This document shows positions 43,465 to 51,933 of a DNA stretch of 64,000 bases, in pieces. How positions within the stretch are numbered: position 1 is the stretch's first letter; the number at the start of each line of letters is the position of its first letter. The notes under the pieces are model-generated. The model made no database searches. It was given only the letters and a program-made list of their open reading frames with translations, and was not told where the DNA came from. The stretch is from the NCBI RefSeq assembly GCF_900111895.1, contig NZ_FOKB01000010.1:102417-166416 (forward strand), in the 5' to 3' direction. Position numbers and translations under genes: made by a program. This stretch comes from Pseudomonas simiae. GTDB lineage: Bacteria > Pseudomonadota > Gammaproteobacteria > Pseudomonadales > Pseudomonadaceae.

Positions 43465-46101
43465 TCAAGCCCCTGGCTGCAGTAGCAACGCCACCAGCGC
43501 GCTCCACCCCGTCTGGTGGGACGCGCCCAGTCCGCGCCCGGTTTCCCCGTGGAAATACTCGTGGAACAACACCAGGTCGCGGCTGGCCGGGTCAGCTTCC
43601 AGCTGGGCGTACCCTGCCATCGACGGCCTTGAGCCATTTTCGTCGCGCAGAAACAGACGCGTCAGGCGCTGACTGAGGCTGTTGGCGACGTCCTCCAGGG
43701 AGGACAGGTAACCACTGCCGGCCGGGTACTCCACCGAGAAGTTGTCCGCGTAGTAGCGGTGAAACTCTCGCAACGACTCGATCAGCATGTAGTTGACCGG
43801 CATCCACAGCGGCCCGCGCCAGTTGGAATTCCCGCCATACAACCGCGAGTCGGATTCGCCGGGTTGGTAGCTCGCACACAGGGTATTGCCGTTCATCTTC
43901 AACGCCAGCGGTTGTTCCGCGAACGCCTTGGACAGGGAGCGCACGCCAAACGCCGACAAGAACTCTTCGTCAGCCAACATGCGCCGCAACAAATCCTTGG
44001 TGCGCTCACCACGCAACAATGCCAGCAACAGGCGATTGCCCTGCCCCGGCTCGTTCCAGCGCGAGACCAATTTGGCCAGGTCCGGCCGGTGCTTCATAAA
44101 CCCCAGCAAACGCTCGCGCAAACCTTCCAGGCCTTCATGCTCGCGCTGCTCCAGCACCAACACGGCAAACAGCGGCATCAGCCCGACGATCGAACGTAGG
44201 CGCACCGGCTCGTTCGCGCCGTCGGGCCGGTGCAGCACGTCGTAGAAGAACAGGTCCTGCTCGTCCCACAGGCCTTCCGCGCTGTCGTCGACGCGGTTGA
44301 TGGCGCCGGCGATATACAGGAAGTGCTCGAAGAACTTCACGGCAATGTCGACGTACACGCCATTGCGCTTGGCCAGCTCCAGGGCGATGCGCATCAAGTC
44401 CAGCGCATAGGCCGCCACCCACGCGGTACCATCGGCCTGGTCCAGCTGGTAACCCGGTGGCAACGCGGCCGAGCGATCGAACAACGCGATATTGTCCAGC
44501 CCGAGGAAGCCGCCCTGGAACAGGTTGCGTCCCTCCGCGTCCTTACGGTTGACCCACCAGGAAAAATTCAGCAGCAGCTTGTGGAAAATTCGCTCAAGAA
44601 AATCCATATCGCCTACGCCAGTCAGCGCTTTGTCCTGCTGATAGACACGCCAACTGGCCCAGGCATGCACCGGCGGATTGGCGTCGTCGAAGCGCCATTC
44701 ATAGGCCGGCAACTGGCCGTTGGGGTGCATGAAACGGTCCTTCACCAACAGCAACAGCTGTTGCTTGGCGTATCCCGGATCGATCAGCGCGATGGCCACC
44801 GCCTGGAAGCCCTGGTCCCATGAGGCGTACCACGGGTATTCCCAGGTATCAGGCATCGAGAGGATGTCGAAGTTGGACAGGTGCCGCCAATGGGTATTGC
44901 GGATATGCAGGCGCTCGGGCGGCGGCGCGGGTTGTGCCGGGTCGCCGTCGAGCCATTGGTTCACATCGAAATAATAGAGCTGCTTTGACCAGAGCAACCC
45001 GGCCAAGGCTTGACGCTGCACATTGCGCGCATCCTCATCGGCGATGTTGTGTTGCAAGGCGGCATAGAAGTCATCGGACTCCTGGCGGCGCTGTTCGAAC
45101 AGCTTGCGGGCGTTGACCTGCGGTGCATCAACGGGGGCGAAACGCAGGTAGAGGGTTTTGTTTTCCAGGCCTGCCAGCTCAAGGATGAAGCGCGCCGCGA
45201 CTTTTGTGCCGCGGTCACGGCGAATCGCCGATTGCACACCCGCCACCACGTAATCATTGATCCCGTCCTTGAACGGTCCCGGCGCCGGCTGCCCATTCAG
45301 CCGCGCAACGTTGGTCTCGTTCTCGCAAAACAACCACTCCACGCCGTCCTGGCCCCAGGCGCCGAGATGCCGATCAGGCAACTCAGGGTGGCGCGCCAGC
45401 ACCTGTTCCCCGTCCATCGTCAATTGCGGCTTGGGCGCGTCGAAGGTCCAGCTCCAGTCATTGCGCGCCCAGAGTTGAGGCACTACCTGCACGCGCGTCG
45501 ACTGCTCCGAACGGTTGCGCACAGTCACGCGCATGAAAATGTCGTCGGGCTGATGCTTGGCATATTCGACGCTGACATCGCAGTAACGGTTGTCTTCGAA
45601 CACGCCGGTATCGAGGATCTCGTATTCGGCATCCGCCAGGCCACGGCGGGCGTTTTCGCTGATCAGGTCGTCATAGGGAAAGGCGGCATGCGGGTATTTG
45701 TAGAGCATGCGCATATAGGCATGGCTCGGTACGCCGTCGACGAAAAAATACAGTTCCTTGACGTCCTCACCGTGGTTGCCCTCGGCGTTATTGAGGCCGA
45801 ACAAGCGCTCCTTGATGATCGCATCGCGCTCGTTCCACAGGGCCAGGCCCAGGCACCAGCGTTGCGCCTTGTCGCTGAATCCCGCCAAACCATCCTCGCC
45901 CCAGCGATAGGCACGGCTGCGCGCGTGTTCATGGGGGAAGTAAGTCCAGGCATCGCCATCGGCGCTGTAGTCTTCGCGCACCGTGCCCCATTGGCGTTCG
46001 CTTAAATAAGGGCCCCACTCGCGCCAACGTTCGGCATCCTGCTGCGCCAAGCGTTGGCCTTCGAGGGTTCCAAGTATCCGGTTGTCGGGTGTGGCCGTCA
46101 T
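43465..46101 (-). CDS. Glucosidase, GH63-like (mannosyl oligosaccharide glucosidase type)
   Basis: The 878-residue product is a large cytoplasmic glycoside hydrolase of the GH63 group without signal peptide. Typical segments are WGPYLSERQWGTVREDYSADGDAWTYFPHEHARSRAYRWGEDG at the start, WEYPWYASWDQGFQAVAIALID, LFQGGFLGLDNIALFDRS, and the C-terminal NWRGPLWMPVNYMLIESL with TGRGLGASHQTGWSAL. AGGA precedes ATG 46101. It follows a porin gene by 69 bases on the same strand, so it could act on an imported oligoglucoside. The exact glucan is not clear. Confidence 0.88.
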   Translation of the reverse strand: MTATPDNRILGTLEGQRLAQQDAERWREWGPYLSERQWGTVREDYSADGDAWTYFPHEHARSRAYRWGEDGLAGFSDKAQRWCLGLALWNERDAIIKERLFGLNNAEGNHGEDVKELYFFVDGVPSHAYMRMLYKYPHAAFPYDDLISENARRGLADAEYEILDTGVFEDNRYCDVSVEYAKHQPDDIFMRVTVRNRSEQSTRVQVVPQLWARNDWSWTFDAPKPQLTMDGEQVLARHPELPDRHLGAWGQDGVEWLFCENETNVARLNGQPAPGPFKDGINDYVVAGVQSAIRRDRGTKVAARFILELAGLENKTLYLRFAPVDAPQVNARKLFEQRRQESDDFYAALQHNIADEDARNVQRQALAGLLWSKQLYYFDVNQWLDGDPAQPAPPPERLHIRNTHWRHLSNFDILSMPDTWEYPWYASWDQGFQAVAIALIDPGYAKQQLLLLVKDRFMHPNGQLPAYEWRFDDANPPVHAWASWRVYQQDKALTGVGDMDFLERIFHKLLLNFSWWVNRKDAEGRNLFQGGFLGLDNIALFDRSAALPPGYQLDQADGTAWVAAYALDLMRIALELAKRNGVYVDIAVKFFEHFLYIAGAINRVDDSAEGLWDEQDLFFYDVLHRPDGANEPVRLRSIVGLMPLFAVLVLEQREHEGLEGLRERLLGFMKHRPDLAKLVSRWNEPGQGNRLLLALLRGERTKDLLRRMLADEEFLSAFGVRSLSKAFAEQPLALKMNGNTLCASYQPGESDSRLYGGNSNWRGPLWMPVNYMLIESLREFHRYYADNFSVEYPAGSGYLSSLEDVANSLSQRLTRLFLRDENGSRPSMAGYAQLEADPASRDLVLFHEYFHGETGRGLGASHQTGWSALVALLLQPGA

Positions 46102-46170
46102 CGGGTCCTCCATCGCCTACCCAGTGAGAGGCAGTGTAGAGCCCAATGACGTCCGGGCGCACATGAAGAC

Positions 46171-47580
46171 TTAGAAGATCGCGTAGGTGTAGTTGAAGAT
46201 CAGGCGGGTTTGGTCCTGGTCGGCGGTGCCGGTGTTTTTACCGTGATAGGTGCCGGTACGGAAAGTCGTACCAAACCCTTTCAGCGGACCGGCCTGCACG
46301 ACGTAGTCCAGGCGGAAGTCGGCTTCGTTTTCTTTCTGGTCAGGGCCACCGGCCACCTTCGACTTGATGTCCCTGCCGTCCAGGTAAGCCACGGACGCCT
46401 TCAGACCCGGCACATAGGCCTTGAAGTCATACGAGTACTGACCAAAGTTGACCTGTTCGCCCGCACGGGAGAACTGGCCGACCACGGCGTCGGTGAACAG
46501 GTAGAAGTCGCTGCCGCCGGCGCCTTGTGCGTGCGGGTCGGCCAGGCTGCCCTGGTTCACCCACACGAAGCCGCCGTCATCACCCACGCCTATGTGGCCA
46601 AGCATCAGGCTGCTGCCGCCCAACTGGTAGGTGAAGGCCGCACTGTAGGTTTTGTTGTCCACTTCGTTGGCGTGCTTGGCGTAGCCACCGTTGTTGTTGA
46701 ACTGGTAACCGCTCTCGCCGTTCTTGCCGTCGCTGGAGCTGTCGAAGTAGCGCAGGTCGGTCTTGAACGACCGATCATTGCCCAGCGGCAGCACGTGGAC
46801 CAGGCCGAAGTAGTTCTGTTTGTAGAAGTCCTGCAGCTGCGCGTAGTAGTACTGCAACGTCAGGTTTTTCGCGATCACGTTCTCGGAAGAACCAAACGGT
46901 TTGTAGTCCACCCCACCGAATTTGAAGCTGTCGCTGTCGCGGGTACCGCCTGCCACGCTCAAGCCCGTGGAGTTGCTGGAAGCACGGCCTTCGGCGCGGT
47001 TCAGTTCACCGCCGGTGAAGGTGACATTGGGGATGTCATTGGAGGTGAGGATGCCGCCGTCAAAGGTCTGCGGAGCCACGCGACTGTCGTTGGAAACCAG
47101 GATCGGCAACACCGGCGCCAAGCCGCCACCGACATGCAATTCGGTCTGGGAAATGCGGAACTTCACGTTGCCCGCCGCGCGGCCGAAGGAATCCGCAGGC
47201 TCGGTGCCGTTGTTCTTTGTCGGGAAGAAGCTGTTGCCGTTGCCCGAAAGGCCCGCGCCCGCCGTGTGGCCATCACCGCCATCCAGACGCAGTGCGCCGA
47301 AAGCCATGACGTCAAAGCCCAAGCCGATGGTGCCTTGGGTGAAACCGGATTTGTAGTCAAAACGCAGCGCGGTTGCGGCTTCGCGCAGGTCGTTGTTGGT
47401 CCCCGAGCGGTTATCCGCGCTGTAGTACATGGTCCGCGAGCTGATGGCCGCATGACTGTCTTCCAAGAAGCCGCTGTGACCGTTGCCGGTGCCCAGCGAA
47501 CCGAGCCCGAAATCATCAGCGAACGCCTGTTGTGCAAGAACGGCGGCGGTGATCGACAACGCCAGTGTAGAAATTTTCAT
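46171..47580 (-). CDS. OprD family outer-membrane porin
   Basis: The 469-residue product has a signal peptide (ends QQAFADD near 22) and OprD-type blocks: SSRTMYYSADNRSG, FDYKSGFTQGTIGLGFDVM, ELHVGGGLAPVLPILVSNDSRVAPQTFDG, SVAGGTRDSD, and a terminal Phe (FNYTYAIF) that signals outer-membrane insertion. It is upstream of the glucosidase gene in the same direction. It is a paralogue of the porin at 23001-24320 but not closely alike. Upstream, 290 bases contain its promoter and that of the divergent hglS. Confidence 0.93.
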   Translation of the reverse strand: MKISTLALSITAAVLAQQAFADDFGLGSLGTGNGHSGFLEDSHAAISSRTMYYSADNRSGTNNDLREAATALRFDYKSGFTQGTIGLGFDVMAFGALRLDGGDGHTAGAGLSGNGNSFFPTKNNGTEPADSFGRAAGNVKFRISQTELHVGGGLAPVLPILVSNDSRVAPQTFDGGILTSNDIPNVTFTGGELNRAEGRASSNSTGLSVAGGTRDSDSFKFGGVDYKPFGSSENVIAKNLTLQYYYAQLQDFYKQNYFGLVHVLPLGNDRSFKTDLRYFDSSSDGKNGESGYQFNNNGGYAKHANEVDNKTYSAAFTYQLGGSSLMLGHIGVGDDGGFVWVNQGSLADPHAQGAGGSDFYLFTDAVVGQFSRAGEQVNFGQYSYDFKAYVPGLKASVAYLDGRDIKSKVAGGPDQKENEADFRLDYVVQAGPLKGFGTTFRTGTYHGKNTGTADQDQTRLIFNYTYAIF

Positions 47581-47869
47581 TAACGACAGCCCCTAAACAT
47601 TTTTTTATGTGTCTGGTGTGCATAACGGCGTTTTCATCCTTGCAAACGTGACGATTCTTTCATGCCGACCAGGGCGGAATCCGTGAAGAATTAGTTAGGA
47701 AAGCCGCCGTTAAATGAAATTTCTCACGGGCTGTTTTTTGTCATATTCACGTCATCTCATTCATTTGCAGAATGAAGTCCTGAGGAATCTTCGTTTGCAA
47801 GGGTGCTTTGCGCTCAACAAAATCCAGGCAAAGGCCACCTCTACCGCTATAGCCATCAGGAATTTTTCT

Positions 47870-49246
47870 ATGCCCAGCACCGCACATGTCAGCCCCGACC
47901 AGATCCGTAGGGGCTTTTCCAAGGCCATGTCCGACATGTACCGAGATGAAGTTCCCCTGTATGGCGCCCTGATGGAGCTGGTGGCCGAGACCAATGCCCA
48001 CGTACTCGACACCCAGCCGCAGCTGGCGCAGCAGCTGCAACGCACCGGCGAAATACAGCGCCTGGACATGGAGCGCCACGGCGCGATCCGCCTGGGCACC
48101 GCGGCAGAGCTGGCGACCATCAGCCGCCTGTTTGCCGTAATGGGCATGCAACCGGTGGGCTACTACGACCTGACACCGGCCGGCGTACCGGTGCACTCCA
48201 CCGCGTTTCGCGCCGTGCATGAACAGGCGTTGCAAACCAGCCCGTTTCGGGTATTTACCTCATTGCTGCGCCTGGAACTGATCGAAAATCCCGACCTGCG
48301 CGCCTTCGCCGAAACCGCGCTGGCCAAGCGCTCGATCTTCACCCCTGGCGCCCTGACGCTGATCGAACAAGCGGAAAAGGACGGCGGCCTCAACGCCGAG
48401 GACGCCGATGAGTTTATCCGCCAGGCCCTGGAAACCTTCCGCTGGCACCACACCGCCACCGTCACCGGCGCGCAGTACCAGCAACTGAGCGACCAGCACC
48501 GCCTGATCGCCGACGTGGTCGCCTTCAAAGGCCCGCATATCAACCATCTGACCCCGCGCACCCTGGACATCGACCAGGTCCAGGCCGCCATGCCCGGCAA
48601 AGGCATCACCCCCAAGGCTGTGATCGAAGGCCCACCGCGCCGGCATTGCCCGATCCTGCTGCGCCAGACCAGCTTCAAGGCCCTCGACGAACCCATCGCC
48701 TTTACCGACGCTCAAGGCAGCCACAGTGCGCGCTTTGGCGAAATCGAACAGCGCGGCGTGGCGCTCACCCCCAAAGGCCGCGCGCTGTACGACCAGTTGC
48801 TGAACGCCGCGCGCGACGAATTGGGCGCCTTTCCCAATGAGGGCAACGCTGCACGTTATGTCGAATTGATGGAACGGCATTTCCAGGCGTTCCCGGATAA
48901 CCATGCACAGATGCGCGAACAGGGCTTGGCCTACTTCCGCTACTTCGCCACCGAACAAGGTTTGGCGGCGCGCGGCACTGCCGCTCAACCGCGCACACTG
49001 GAAGCGCTGGTCGAGGCCGGCCACATCGATGTGGAGCCGTTGGTGTATGAGGATTTCCTACCGGTGAGTGCGGCGGGGATTTTTCAGTCGAACCTGGGGG
49101 ATGCAGCCCAGAGTCACTACGCGGCCAACTCGAATCGGGCCGAGTTTGAAAAGGCGCTGGGACGTCGGACGATTGATGAATTGAAGCTGTATGGCGAGAC
49201 GCAGCAACGCTCTATCGATGAATGCACAAAGGCACTGCTGGCCTGA
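47870..49246 (+). CDS. hglS: 2-oxoadipate dioxygenase/decarboxylase HglS (DUF1338)
   Basis: The 458-residue product belongs to the HglS/YdcJ group, VOC-like Fe(II) enzymes that convert 2-oxoadipate to D-2-hydroxyglutarate in Pseudomonas D-lysine catabolism. Matching parts are IRRGFSKAMSDMYRDEVPLYGAL at the start, YYDLTPAGVPVHSTAFR, TFRWHHTATV, GPHINHLTPRTLDID, and the YEDFLPVSAAGIFQSNL end, with the length as expected (about 460). ATG 47870 has AGGAA upstream; the ORF stays open to 47714 without resemblance. Other lysine pathway genes are not in the window. Confidence 0.9.
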   Translation: MPSTAHVSPDQIRRGFSKAMSDMYRDEVPLYGALMELVAETNAHVLDTQPQLAQQLQRTGEIQRLDMERHGAIRLGTAAELATISRLFAVMGMQPVGYYDLTPAGVPVHSTAFRAVHEQALQTSPFRVFTSLLRLELIENPDLRAFAETALAKRSIFTPGALTLIEQAEKDGGLNAEDADEFIRQALETFRWHHTATVTGAQYQQLSDQHRLIADVVAFKGPHINHLTPRTLDIDQVQAAMPGKGITPKAVIEGPPRRHCPILLRQTSFKALDEPIAFTDAQGSHSARFGEIEQRGVALTPKGRALYDQLLNAARDELGAFPNEGNAARYVELMERHFQAFPDNHAQMREQGLAYFRYFATEQGLAARGTAAQPRTLEALVEAGHIDVEPLVYEDFLPVSAAGIFQSNLGDAAQSHYAANSNRAEFEKALGRRTIDELKLYGETQQRSIDECTKALLA

Positions 49247-49382
49247 AATGAAGTGCCCACCCGACTCACCAGCACAATCCTTGCGCCGCAACAGTCCCCA
49301 GAGCCGGGTGGGCGGTCGGCATGATAGGCAGAGAGAAGCATCCTGTCCCCCAGACAATTCTGAACAAATATGTCCGTCCCTG

Positions 49383-49408
49383 CTGTAGGAGCAAGCTTGC
49401 TCCTACAG
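49383..49408. repeat. REP palindrome/terminator-like hairpin
   Basis: CTGTAGGAGCAAG and its exact complement CTTGCTCCTACAG form a 26-base perfect palindrome between hglS and the convergent DUF465 gene. It may act as a 3' end for both. Confidence 0.75.
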
Positions 49409-49423
49409 GGGAGGCGTTTTGGT

Positions 49424-49648
49424 TTACCCCAGCTTTGCGACAATGTCGTCTTTGATCAACAGCCGCTTCTTCTTCAGCTTCTCCACATCCTCATCGCTGG
49501 CGCTTGCCGATTCTGCCTTCAGCACCTCCTTATCAGCGTCATCGTATTGAGTGAGCAGCGAGTCCAGGCGTTTATCGCTCGCCCTGCGTTCGTGAACGAC
49601 TTCCTTGCTAAACCCCAAGTCCTGATACAGGTCGTGTTTCACTGGCAT
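49424..49648 (-). CDS. DUF465 (YdcH-like) small protein
   Basis: The 74-residue product is a helical DUF465 protein (LGFSKEVVHERRASDKRLDSLLTQYDDADKEVLKAE), which probably forms a hairpin coiled coil ending KKKRLLIKDDIVAKL. GGAGGT precedes ATG 49648. Function of the family is not established. It is divergent from the transketolase gene. Confidence 0.88.
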   Translation of the reverse strand: MPVKHDLYQDLGFSKEVVHERRASDKRLDSLLTQYDDADKEVLKAESASASDEDVEKLKKKRLLIKDDIVAKLG

Positions 49649-49823
49649 GGCGTACCTCCGCAAGTTGATCAATGGCTTACGCCCTAGAAGCTAGACCATT
49701 GCGAGGGGTCTTGTCATGTCCGGGGTCAATACAGCCCCGTTCGTCGCAGCGCGGGCGTTTGGATCAAACCTTTGCCGCCCCCTGCCCTCCACTCTAGATA
49801 GCCAACCGAGGGAGACCGGTTTC

Positions 49824-51881
49824 ATGACTCATGCTGCCACTGATATCGACACCCAATGCATCAACACCCTTCGCACCTTGGCCATGGACGCCGTGCAGAA
49901 GGCCAATTCCGGCCATCCGGGCACGCCCATGGGCCTGGCACCGGTGGGGTATACGTTGTGGAGCCGCTTCCTGCGCTATCATCCCCAGCATCCCGACTGG
50001 CCCAGCCGTGACCGTTTTGTGTTGTCCGTTGGTCATGCCTCGATGCTGCTGTATTCGCTGCTGCACCTGGCCGGCGTAGTGGAATTGGATGCCAACGGCG
50101 AGCGCACCGGCCAACCCGCGGTCAGCCTGGACGATATCAAGCAATTTCGACAAGCCGGCTCCAAGACCCCCGGCCACCCCGAATACCGCATGACCACTGG
50201 CGTGGAGACCACCACGGGCCCGCTCGGCCAGGGCTGTGCCAACAGTGTCGGCATGGCCATGGCCGAACGCTGGCTGGCCAAGCGCTTCAACCGCGAAGAA
50301 AAAACCTTGTTCGACTACAACGTCTATACCCTGTGCGGCGACGGCGACATGATGGAAGGCATCAGCGGTGAAGCCGCGTCCTTGGCCGGTCACTTGAAGC
50401 TGGACAAGCTGTGCTGGATCTATGACAACAACACCATCAGCATTGAAGGCCACACTGAACTTGCGTTCAGCGAAGACGTGATCCAGCGCTTCCAGGCGTA
50501 TGGTTGGCACACCCTGCACGTTACCGATGCCAACGACTTGCAAGCCCTGAGCAATGCCTTGGAAGCCTTTCATTGCAATCGTGGCGCACCCACGCTGATT
50601 GTGGTCGACAGCGTGATTGGCTATGGCTCACCGCACAAACACAACACGGCCGCCGCCCATGGCGAGCCCTTGGGCGAAGAGGAAATTCGCCTGACCAAGT
50701 CGGCGTATGGCTGGCCCGAGGACTCGAGCTTCCTGGTCCCCGAAGCAGCACGCGCGCAATTGCGTGATGCCCTGCTTGAACGCAGCGAGCCCCTGTATGA
50801 AAAATGGACCGAACACCTGTCCTTGCTGGAGCAGTTCGAACCGGAATTGGCCGATGAATTGAGACGTATGCGTGCCGGGGAAATGCCGGAACACTGGCAG
50901 AAGCACCTGCCGGACTTCGATACCGACCCCAAGGGCATCGCAAGCCGCGCCGCTGGCGGCGAGGTGCTGAATGCGTTTGCCGAACAGGTCCCCTGGCTGC
51001 TGGGCGGTTCGGCGGACTTGTCACCGTCGACCAAGACCAACCTTACCTTTGACGGTGCCGGGCGTTTCAGTGCCGACGACTACAGCGGGCGCAACCTGCA
51101 CTTCGGCATTCGTGAGCACGCCATGGGCGCGATCGCCAACGGGCTGGCGCTGTCCTACCTGCGGCCATACACCTCGACGTTCCTGGTGTTCAGCGATTAC
51201 ATGAAACCGCCGATCCGCCTGGCGGCGATCATGGAGTTGCCGGTGGTGTTCGTGTTTACCCATGACTCGATTGGCGTGGGTGAAGATGGGCCGACGCACC
51301 AGCCGATCGAACACCTTACGCAGTTGCGCGCCACGCCGGGGCTGCTGACCCTGCGGCCGGGCGATGCGAATGAAACCCTGGAGCTGTGGAAGGTTGCCCT
51401 GGCGCAAACCCATCGGCCGAGTTGCGTGGTGTTGTCGCGTCAGCCGTTACCGACGCTGGATCGTACAAAGTACGCAGCGGCGTCCGGGGCGGCCAAGGGG
51501 GCTTACGTGCTGGCCGCTGCCGACCATCCCAAGGTCTTGCTGTTGGCGACCGGCAGCGAAGTCGGCCTGGCCGTAGCGGCCTATGAGCAGCTGAAGACCG
51601 AAGGGATTGCCGCGCAAGTGGTGTCCATGCCCAGCTGGGAATTGTTTGAAGACCAGGACCAGGCCTACCGCGACAGTGTGCTGCCGCCGGCGGTGAAAGC
51701 GCGGGTCGTGGTGGAACAGGCAGGCCCATTGGGCTGGGACCGTTATGTAGGCCAGACCGGCGCCAAGGTGGTGATGAACAGCTTCGGTGCGTCCGCGCCG
51801 TTGGCCAAGTTGCAGGAGAAGTTCGGGTTTACCGTGGAGAATGTGGTGAGGCAGGCCAAGCAGCAAATCCAACAGACCTGA
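49824..51881 (+). CDS. tkt: Transketolase
   Basis: The 685-residue product is a thiamine diphosphate transketolase of the pentose phosphate pathway. The TPP site is CGDGDMMEGISGEAASLAG (GDG to N) and the second domain has HDSIGVGEDGPTHQPIEHL. The N-terminus reads MDAVQKANSGHPGTPMGLAPVGYTLW. GAGGGAGACC lies before ATG 49824. The sequence fits the accessory transketolase type of pseudomonads rather than the main TktA, to judge from the ALDFVLSV-like block FVLSVGHASMLLYSLLH. It is monocistronic, ending at a REP. Confidence 0.9.
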   Translation: MTHAATDIDTQCINTLRTLAMDAVQKANSGHPGTPMGLAPVGYTLWSRFLRYHPQHPDWPSRDRFVLSVGHASMLLYSLLHLAGVVELDANGERTGQPAVSLDDIKQFRQAGSKTPGHPEYRMTTGVETTTGPLGQGCANSVGMAMAERWLAKRFNREEKTLFDYNVYTLCGDGDMMEGISGEAASLAGHLKLDKLCWIYDNNTISIEGHTELAFSEDVIQRFQAYGWHTLHVTDANDLQALSNALEAFHCNRGAPTLIVVDSVIGYGSPHKHNTAAAHGEPLGEEEIRLTKSAYGWPEDSSFLVPEAARAQLRDALLERSEPLYEKWTEHLSLLEQFEPELADELRRMRAGEMPEHWQKHLPDFDTDPKGIASRAAGGEVLNAFAEQVPWLLGGSADLSPSTKTNLTFDGAGRFSADDYSGRNLHFGIREHAMGAIANGLALSYLRPYTSTFLVFSDYMKPPIRLAAIMELPVVFVFTHDSIGVGEDGPTHQPIEHLTQLRATPGLLTLRPGDANETLELWKVALAQTHRPSCVVLSRQPLPTLDRTKYAAASGAAKGAYVLAAADHPKVLLLATGSEVGLAVAAYEQLKTEGIAAQVVSMPSWELFEDQDQAYRDSVLPPAVKARVVVEQAGPLGWDRYVGQTGAKVVMNSFGASAPLAKLQEKFGFTVENVVRQAKQQIQQT

Positions 51882-51889
51882 CAGCTTTT

Positions 51890-51929
51890 GTATAGGCGCC
51901 GGGCTTGTCGGCAAGCCCCGCGCCTACAC
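51890..51929. repeat. REP palindrome between tkt and uvrA-like gene
   Basis: GTATAGGCGCCGGGCTTG and CAAGCCCCGCGCCTACAC arms face each other across TCGG with few mismatches. The hairpin lies between two convergent genes. Confidence 0.7.
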
Positions 51930-51933
51930 AGGT

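Noticed and set aside
46210..47583. 457-codon open frame opposite the OprD porin gene
   Set aside because: Val/Ala-rich antisense of a clear porin.
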